Made by a program: the position numbers and the translations under genes. Of a stretch of DNA of 10,396 nucleotides, positions 6,729 to 10,396 are shown piece after piece. Numbering within the stretch: the first letter of the stretch is position 1; each line of letters begins with the position of its first letter. The notes beneath the pieces were generated by a model. That model ran no database searches, was not told where the DNA came from, and was given only the letters and a program-made list of their open reading frames with translations. This stretch comes from Bacteroidales bacterium (GTDB taxonomy: Bacteria > Bacteroidota > Bacteroidia > Bacteroidales > VadinHA17): NCBI GenBank assembly GCA_027451265.1, contig DAIDJT010000068.1:1-10396 (forward strand), in the 5' to 3' direction.

Positions 6729-7471
6729 ACGCGAAGGAGCTTGAGAAGATATTAAAAGATATCAGGGCCGGTGAGGTGAGTATTGACGAGGCAATGGAAC
6801 GGTTGCGTGATTTCCCGTACACTGACCTGGGGTTTGCACGTATTGATCATCACCGCGAGCTGAGGACGGGGTACCCGGAGATAGTATACTGTGCAGGTAA
6901 GACCCCGGAACAGGTCAGGGCAATCTTTGAAGCCATGGACGGCCATGACAATAATATTATAGGTACAAGGGCCGGAAGTGAGATGTTCAGTTACATCAGC
7001 CCCTTCTTCCCGGGTGCTGTATATTTTGAGACAGCCCGCATCATCAGCATACATAAGAAGGAGATCACTCCTCCCTCATCGAAGATAGCTGTCATAACAG
7101 CCGGCACTTCAGACATTCCGGTTGCTGAGGAGGCTGCTGTCACTGCGGAACTCCTGGGTAATGAGGTGGTCAGGATATATGATGCCGGTGTGGCCGGGAT
7201 TCACCGCCTTGTAGACAAGCTTCCGGAGATAAGGGCCTGCAGGGTTTCAGTAGTGATTGCAGGCATGGAGGGAGCACTCGCCAGCGTGGTGGGCGGACTG
7301 GTTAACATGCCAGTAATAGCCGTCCCCACCAGCGTGGGTTACGGTGCCTCATTTGAAGGCATCTCAGCCCTGCTCGCGATGATGACAAGCTGTGCGGCAG
7401 GTGTTACCGTAGTGAATATTGACAACGGCTTCGGGGCTGGATTTGCAGCCAGCCGTATCAACAGGCTCTGA
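6725..7471 (+). CDS. larB: LarB, pyridinium-3,5-biscarboxylate mononucleotide synthase
   Basis: LarB catalyses the first step of NPN synthesis. It carboxylates C5 of the nicotinate ring of nicotinic acid adenine dinucleotide and hydrolyses the phosphoanhydride, releasing AMP and the biscarboxylate mononucleotide used by LarE. The 248-residue protein has a small helical N-terminal domain (1-30, with DEAMERL), then DLGFARIDHHRELRTGYPE (34-52), and a PurE-like carboxylase domain from about 118. That domain shows ITAGTSDIPVAEEA (124-137), IAGMEGALASVVGG (178-191), VPTSVGYGAS (200-209) and SCAAGVTVVNIDNGFGAG (222-239). C223 corresponds to the catalytic cysteine that attacks the ring in characterised LarB. 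Length matches the family. The ATG overlaps the larE stop by four bases, and its own stop shares one base with the next start. Confidence 0.95.
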   Translation: MNAKELEKILKDIRAGEVSIDEAMERLRDFPYTDLGFARIDHHRELRTGYPEIVYCAGKTPEQVRAIFEAMDGHDNNIIGTRAGSEMFSYISPFFPGAVYFETARIISIHKKEITPPSSKIAVITAGTSDIPVAEEAAVTAELLGNEVVRIYDAGVAGIHRLVDKLPEIRACRVSVVIAGMEGALASVVGGLVNMPVIAVPTSVGYGASFEGISALLAMMTSCAAGVTVVNIDNGFGAGFAASRINRL

Positions 7472-8118
7472 TGACAATGGCAGATGAGGTTCTTCTCTCA
7501 ACGGCCTATTTTCCTCCTGCCGAGTATATGAGCCTTCTGGCATCGAGCGGGAAGGTACTGATAGAAAGAGAAGAAAACTATCACAAACAGACCTGGCGGA
7601 ACAGGTGCCTCATCCTGGGTGCAAACGGTCCGTTGCCGCTGGTGGTGCCTGTTCTGAGAGGGTCTTTCCATAAGACAGCCATAAGGGATCTTAAGATTGA
7701 CAACGACAGGCGATGGCGCGAGCTCCATCTGAGAGGGATTGCTTCGGCTTATGCAGCCGCTCCCTTCTATGAATTTTATACAGACCTCATCTCGGGGGTC
7801 ATCTTAAAGGGACACAAATTCCTTCTTGACCTTAACAATGAGGCGCTGGACGCTGTCTGCAAGGCAGCAGGACTAACTGTGGCTGTAGGCGGCACTGAGC
7901 GGTTTGAACCGGAAGGCAGCAGGGTAAATGACTTCAGGTACTCAATAACACCAAAAAAAACGTCAGGTGTGGCCGGATACCGGCCCGTGCCATATACACA
8001 GGTATTCGGTGACAGGCAGGGATTCATTCCGGGGCTGAGCATTCTTGACATGCTCCTCAATAACGGACCAGGGACCCGGGCATTACTGCTGAGGTCCCTG
8101 GAAGCAGACAATTGTTAA
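7471..8118 (+). CDS. WbqC-family protein
   Basis: A 215-residue WbqC-like protein (PF08889-type). The family is common in Bacteroidota and some O-antigen clusters, but its biochemical role is not established to my knowledge. Conserved segments seen are TAYFPPAEYM (11-20), YHKQTWRNRC (37-46) with the K-x2-x-RNR core, LPLVVPV (55-61), SAYAAAPFYEFY (92-103) and the C-terminal FGDRQGFIPGLSILDMLLNN (179-198). It has no signal peptide or membrane segment and is probably cytoplasmic. The start at 7471 overlaps the larB stop as TGATG; a second ATG at 7477 would shorten it by two residues. Translational coupling to the lar genes is unexpected, because WbqC genes are more often seen near housekeeping genes. 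It could be an accessory of this operon or simply be carried in the transcript. Confidence 0.88.
   Translation: MTMADEVLLSTAYFPPAEYMSLLASSGKVLIEREENYHKQTWRNRCLILGANGPLPLVVPVLRGSFHKTAIRDLKIDNDRRWRELHLRGIASAYAAAPFYEFYTDLISGVILKGHKFLLDLNNEALDAVCKAAGLTVAVGGTERFEPEGSRVNDFRYSITPKKTSGVAGYRPVPYTQVFGDRQGFIPGLSILDMLLNNGPGTRALLLRSLEADNC
8068..8101. repeat. Perfect 9-bp inverted repeat at the end of the WbqC gene, between convergent genes
   Basis: CCAGGGACC (8068-8076) and GGTCCCTGG (8093-8101) are exact reverse complements separated by 16 bases. The stem lies inside the last codons of the WbqC gene, ending 17 bases before its last stop base, and 24 bases beyond the stop of the convergent outer-membrane gene. 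With only 6 bp between the two stop codons, this GC-rich stem is the only structure I see that could end either transcript or protect either 3' end. No U-run follows on either side, so classical intrinsic termination is doubtful. Confidence 0.5.
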
Positions 8119-8124
8119 CCAACT

Positions 8125-9639
8125 TTAGAACTTCAGTCCAAGCGTGACTGACAGGTACTTGTCCCTTATATTCAGATCAACCGGATCACTGGTATATTCG
8201 GGTGCAGGCCTTGAATCATCCGGGTACATCATATACGCCTCGTAGCTGTTGAGCCATACCATGGCAACATCGAGGTAGAATTTATCCTGTCTGTACCCGA
8301 GACCGGCGCTGTAACCATTTGATGAAGCATTCTGGTTGAGGGTGCCTTCAGTGAATGCTGATCCGTTATGGCTGTATCCGCCTCTTAGGTAAAGCGGACC
8401 AAGGCGCACTTCGGCACCGAGCCTGAGGTTACCGGTAGCTCCCAGTTCAGCTGCAAGATCCTCGTTTTCAGTTTCGAAATTATAACCGTCGACCCCTTTG
8501 CTCAATCTTGCAGTTGCATAGTCAATAAACTCATAATCGGCGCTGATAAGTCCGAAATTGCCTATCTGGTAAGCAATGCCCGCATTGAGGTGATAAGGGG
8601 TTGTTATACGGTAGCGATAGGTCATGTCATCATTGTTGATGATTGGGTTTGCATCATCAGAGGGATCAGCCGGGGTATCATTGTCAAGCTTGACAGACAG
8701 GTTATTATAGAAAACCTCATCTATTGTATAAATTGTGGGTGTGATGAATCCGACACCCAGCCGCAGTGATTCAATTGGTCTGACTATAGCTCCTATCTTG
8801 AAGTTCCATCCTGAACCCGTGGCCTTGAAATGGTCTGTATAAATGAAATTGACAAAATCAAAGGTTTTCTGGGCATCATCTGACTCCAAATGGGTGTAAT
8901 GGCCGGTATACGAAATGTTTGTTAAGCCGAAACCTCCGCCGATGTATACCTTGTCACCCAGGCTGGCACCGAGGGCTATGGTGTGTTCATTGCTGAACCC
9001 GGCATTGTCAATGGTTCTCTTTACCTTCTGGCCATACTCCGGGAAAGTCTCGCCGTAATACGTAAAGATTGAGGCGTATTCATCGAGATAATTCGGGAGG
9101 GTATCAATAAGATATGTATCATAGGCCATATATGCGGTACCGCCCAGCTCGCCGGTTCTGTAACCGGTTGCCTGGAGTGCCCAGTAGTCAGCCATGGAGC
9201 CATTGTCGCTAATACCGTCAATCACTGCGTTCCTGTAGTAATTGTTGGTTCTGTTGAAGGTGTAGGCAAGATTGAGGTTGGTCAGTCCTTTCGAACTGCC
9301 CGTGCGGAATGATGAGACCACTCCTGCCTGTCCCAGGGTAAGTCCGGAGTAGCTGTTGTCTGACCCGTATCCGTTCCAGTCAGTGCTCAGATCACGAAAG
9401 AAAACGGTGGGTGTAATTGAAATTTCGGTCGAGCGGAAGACTCCTGCCGCTGCCGGATTAAGAGCTATTGATGAAACGTCTCCTCCCAGTGCGGTAAAGG
9501 CGCCGCTCATGCCGTTGAACCTTGCTGTTCCCTGGTAGAAAAGCCTTGAGTACCTCAGTGCATCATCCATGTTCTGTCCGGCCATCCAGGCAGGGAGAAG
9601 CAGGGTTGCTGCGGCGATCAGTAATATTTTTCTTTTCAT
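8125..9639 (-). CDS. OmpP1/FadL-type outer-membrane beta-barrel transporter
   Basis: A 504-residue exported outer-membrane protein. It has a Sec signal peptide (basic MKRK, then a hydrophobic stretch to about residue 20, cleavage near MAGQ). After it comes the FadL-family N-terminal hatch signature: YQGTARFNGMSGAFTALGGD (35-54) followed by NPAAAGVF (61-68). The rest is rich in aromatic and alternating residues typical of beta strands, and the chain ends LSVTLGLKF (496-504) with the terminal Phe expected for recognition by the BAM assembly machinery. Characterised members move long-chain fatty acids or other hydrophobic compounds through a lateral opening. Many Bacteroidota copies are annotated 'hemin receptor' without evidence here. 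The substrate is unknown. AAGGA lies one base before the ATG. The gene converges on the WbqC gene with a 6-bp gap. Confidence 0.88.
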   Translation of the reverse strand: MKRKILLIAAATLLLPAWMAGQNMDDALRYSRLFYQGTARFNGMSGAFTALGGDVSSIALNPAAAGVFRSTEISITPTVFFRDLSTDWNGYGSDNSYSGLTLGQAGVVSSFRTGSSKGLTNLNLAYTFNRTNNYYRNAVIDGISDNGSMADYWALQATGYRTGELGGTAYMAYDTYLIDTLPNYLDEYASIFTYYGETFPEYGQKVKRTIDNAGFSNEHTIALGASLGDKVYIGGGFGLTNISYTGHYTHLESDDAQKTFDFVNFIYTDHFKATGSGWNFKIGAIVRPIESLRLGVGFITPTIYTIDEVFYNNLSVKLDNDTPADPSDDANPIINNDDMTYRYRITTPYHLNAGIAYQIGNFGLISADYEFIDYATARLSKGVDGYNFETENEDLAAELGATGNLRLGAEVRLGPLYLRGGYSHNGSAFTEGTLNQNASSNGYSAGLGYRQDKFYLDVAMVWLNSYEAYMMYPDDSRPAPEYTSDPVDLNIRDKYLSVTLGLKF

Positions 9640-9717
9640 TTCCTTAATTTTTAACTATACACTTCCTTTTGCTCCTGCTATATGCGGAACATGTATTAGA
9701 AATATTGACTTATATTT
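9640..9717. other. Intergenic gap upstream of the outer-membrane barrel gene
   Basis: These 78 bp are AT-rich and lie between two minus-strand genes. A weak all-AT dyad, AAATAT (9700-9705) and ATATTT (9712-9717), directly follows the stop codon of the low-complexity gene. It is too weak to call a terminator. I could not identify a convincing -33/-7 promoter, so co-transcription of the two genes remains possible. Confidence 0.3.
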
Positions 9718-10396
9718 TTACCTTCTTCCGCCTGATGAGCTCCTTCCGCCTGATGATGAGGAGGAAGATGAAGACGATGAGGATGAGGATGAGGATGATG
9801 ATCCTGAGCTATAGCTGCTGCCCGAGGAGGATGAACTTCCGGAGCTGTAACTCCTGCTGCTGCTTCCTGAAGAGTATGATGACCCGCTGCTGCTTCTGCT
9901 TCCCGAGGAGTATGATGATCCGCTGCTGCGTGAAGGAGCTGAGTACTGCACCGGTGATGAAGACCTTGAAGGTGTGTATGACGGGCTGCTGGTGCTGCGG
10001 GTGGTAGTGGTCCTGTTATAGTTTGTTCCGCTGCTCTGTGTAGTTGTACCGCTGTTACTGCGGGTTGTGTTATATGACGGTCTTGAACTCACCCTTGGGT
10101 TATTGTAACTGGGGGTGTAGCTTCTCTCGGTAGTCTGATACTGCGGCCTGTTTACAGTCTGGGTCTGAGTCCTGACCGGAGTCTGTTCCTGCGTTCTGGT
10201 CTGGGTGGTGTTTTCGGTCCTCACCTGTGACTGGGTACGTGTCTGGGTCTGGGTCTGGGTCTGAGCACCGGGGGTGCCGGTCTCGCGCCTGGTATATTCC
10301 GGACGTGCCGTGGTGGCAGCGCCCTGATTGTTACTGTTTACGGTTCCGGGTGCTGTTCTCCTGGTTCCGGCAGTTGTGCCTGCGGATGAAGCGTCC
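9718..10396 (-). CDS. Low-complexity Gln/Thr/Ser/Arg-rich protein, N-terminus beyond the window
   Basis: I do not recognise a family. The frame is open from the right edge to the TAA at 9718-9720, giving 225 visible residues. A GTG at 10224 is only an internal codon, since the frame continues upstream of it without a stop. From the edge inward the protein shows an Ala/Gly/Thr stretch, a (Gln-Thr)n run, a segment rich in Thr, Pro, Tyr, Asn and Arg, then Ser/Gly/Tyr repeats of the type GSSYSSGS. It ends in a long serine run followed by GGRSSSGGRR. There are no cysteines or hydrophobic segments, so it looks disordered and basic. Such tails fit exported or surface-exposed proteins, but any signal peptide would be off-window. 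It lies 78 bp upstream of the barrel gene on the same strand. Despite low complexity, a 678-base open frame ending in a defined Gly/Arg tail supports a real gene. Confidence 0.7.
   Translation of the reverse strand, partial: DASSAGTTAGTRRTAPGTVNSNNQGAATTARPEYTRRETGTPGAQTQTQTQTRTQSQVRTENTTQTRTQEQTPVRTQTQTVNRPQYQTTERSYTPSYNNPRVSSRPSYNTTRSNSGTTTQSSGTNYNRTTTTRSTSSPSYTPSRSSSPVQYSAPSRSSGSSYSSGSRSSSGSSYSSGSSSRSYSSGSSSSSGSSYSSGSSSSSSSSSSSSSSSSSGGRSSSGGRR
9872..9929 (-). repeat. 36-bp period repeats encoding Ser/Gly/Tyr units
   Basis: Within the low-complexity gene, a motif of about 22 bases beginning gagtatgatga recurs at 9872 and 9908 with one mismatch, a period of 36 bp (12 codons). It encodes the GSSYSSGS-type units of the Ser-rich tail. 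Confidence 0.6.
10241..10264 (-). repeat. Hexanucleotide microsatellite encoding Gln-Thr repeats
   Basis: Four consecutive six-base units, gtctgg three times and then gtctga, encode (Gln-Thr)n on the minus strand. The six-base period keeps the reading frame if copies are gained or lost. Confidence 0.75.

Noticed and set aside
9700..9717. Terminator after the low-complexity gene
   Set aside because: The dyad is six A-T pairs with no GC and no downstream U-run on the minus strand, so too weak to support.
9569..9814. Plus-strand frame ending in a long Asp/Glu run
   Set aside because: It is antisense to the poly-serine codons of the low-complexity gene and to the start of the barrel gene, so the acidic run is a by-product of repetitive sequence.
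10222..10224. GTG as the start of the low-complexity protein
   Set aside because: The same frame stays open and compositionally similar through the right edge, so the real start is beyond the window.
1..10396. tRNA, rRNA, insertion sequence, phage or defence genes
   Set aside because: I found no tRNA-like cloverleaf, transposase or integrase motifs, terminal inverted repeats or recognisable defence proteins; nearly all of the window is accounted for by the genes listed.

Overview
The window reads as a chromosomal stretch from a member of the Bacteroidota, probably a Bacteroidales- or Marinilabiliales-like anaerobe. The evidence is an epimerase/carboxyltransferase pair of the methylmalonyl-CoA pathway, a WbqC-family protein, an OmpP1/FadL-type outer-membrane barrel, the near absence of Shine-Dalgarno sequences, and moderate GC content. 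All assignments come from reading motifs in the translated sequence; no database search was run.

Left part, minus strand (1-4459). Reading in the direction of transcription from the centre, there is a Tat-signal DUF362 protein, then 6 bp downstream a 520-residue membrane polyferredoxin that looks like NapH joined to NapG. After a 93-bp gap come methylmalonyl-CoA epimerase and, 9 bp on, the carboxyltransferase subunit of a methylmalonyl-CoA decarboxylase or propionyl-CoA carboxylase, which runs off the left edge. The first pair looks like an exported redox module. The second pair belongs to the propionate/succinate interconversion pathway.

Centre, plus strand (4615-8118). A tightly coupled operon, larC-larE-larB, encodes the three enzymes that build the nickel-pincer nucleotide (NPN) cofactor of lactate racemase (LarA) and its relatives. 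LarB carboxylates and hydrolyses nicotinic acid adenine dinucleotide, LarE donates two sulfurs, and LarC inserts nickel. A WbqC-family gene of unknown function overlaps the end of larB by one base. No LarA is present in the window.

Right part, minus strand (8125-10396). An OmpP1/FadL-like barrel converges on the WbqC gene with only 6 bp between the stop codons. Upstream of it is a Gln/Thr/Ser/Arg-rich low-complexity protein ending in poly-serine, whose 5' end lies beyond the right edge.

The most interesting reading concerns the divergently transcribed DUF362 gene beside the NPN-biosynthesis operon. DUF362 carries an H-x9-K motif, preceded by a hydrophobic strand, that resembles the segment of LarA in which a histidine ligates nickel and a lysine holds the cofactor. 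Tat exports folded, cofactor-loaded proteins and the neighbouring gene is an Fe-S electron wire. I therefore propose, as a hypothesis only, that this locus encodes an exported NPN-dependent redox enzyme, its electron partner and its cofactor factory.
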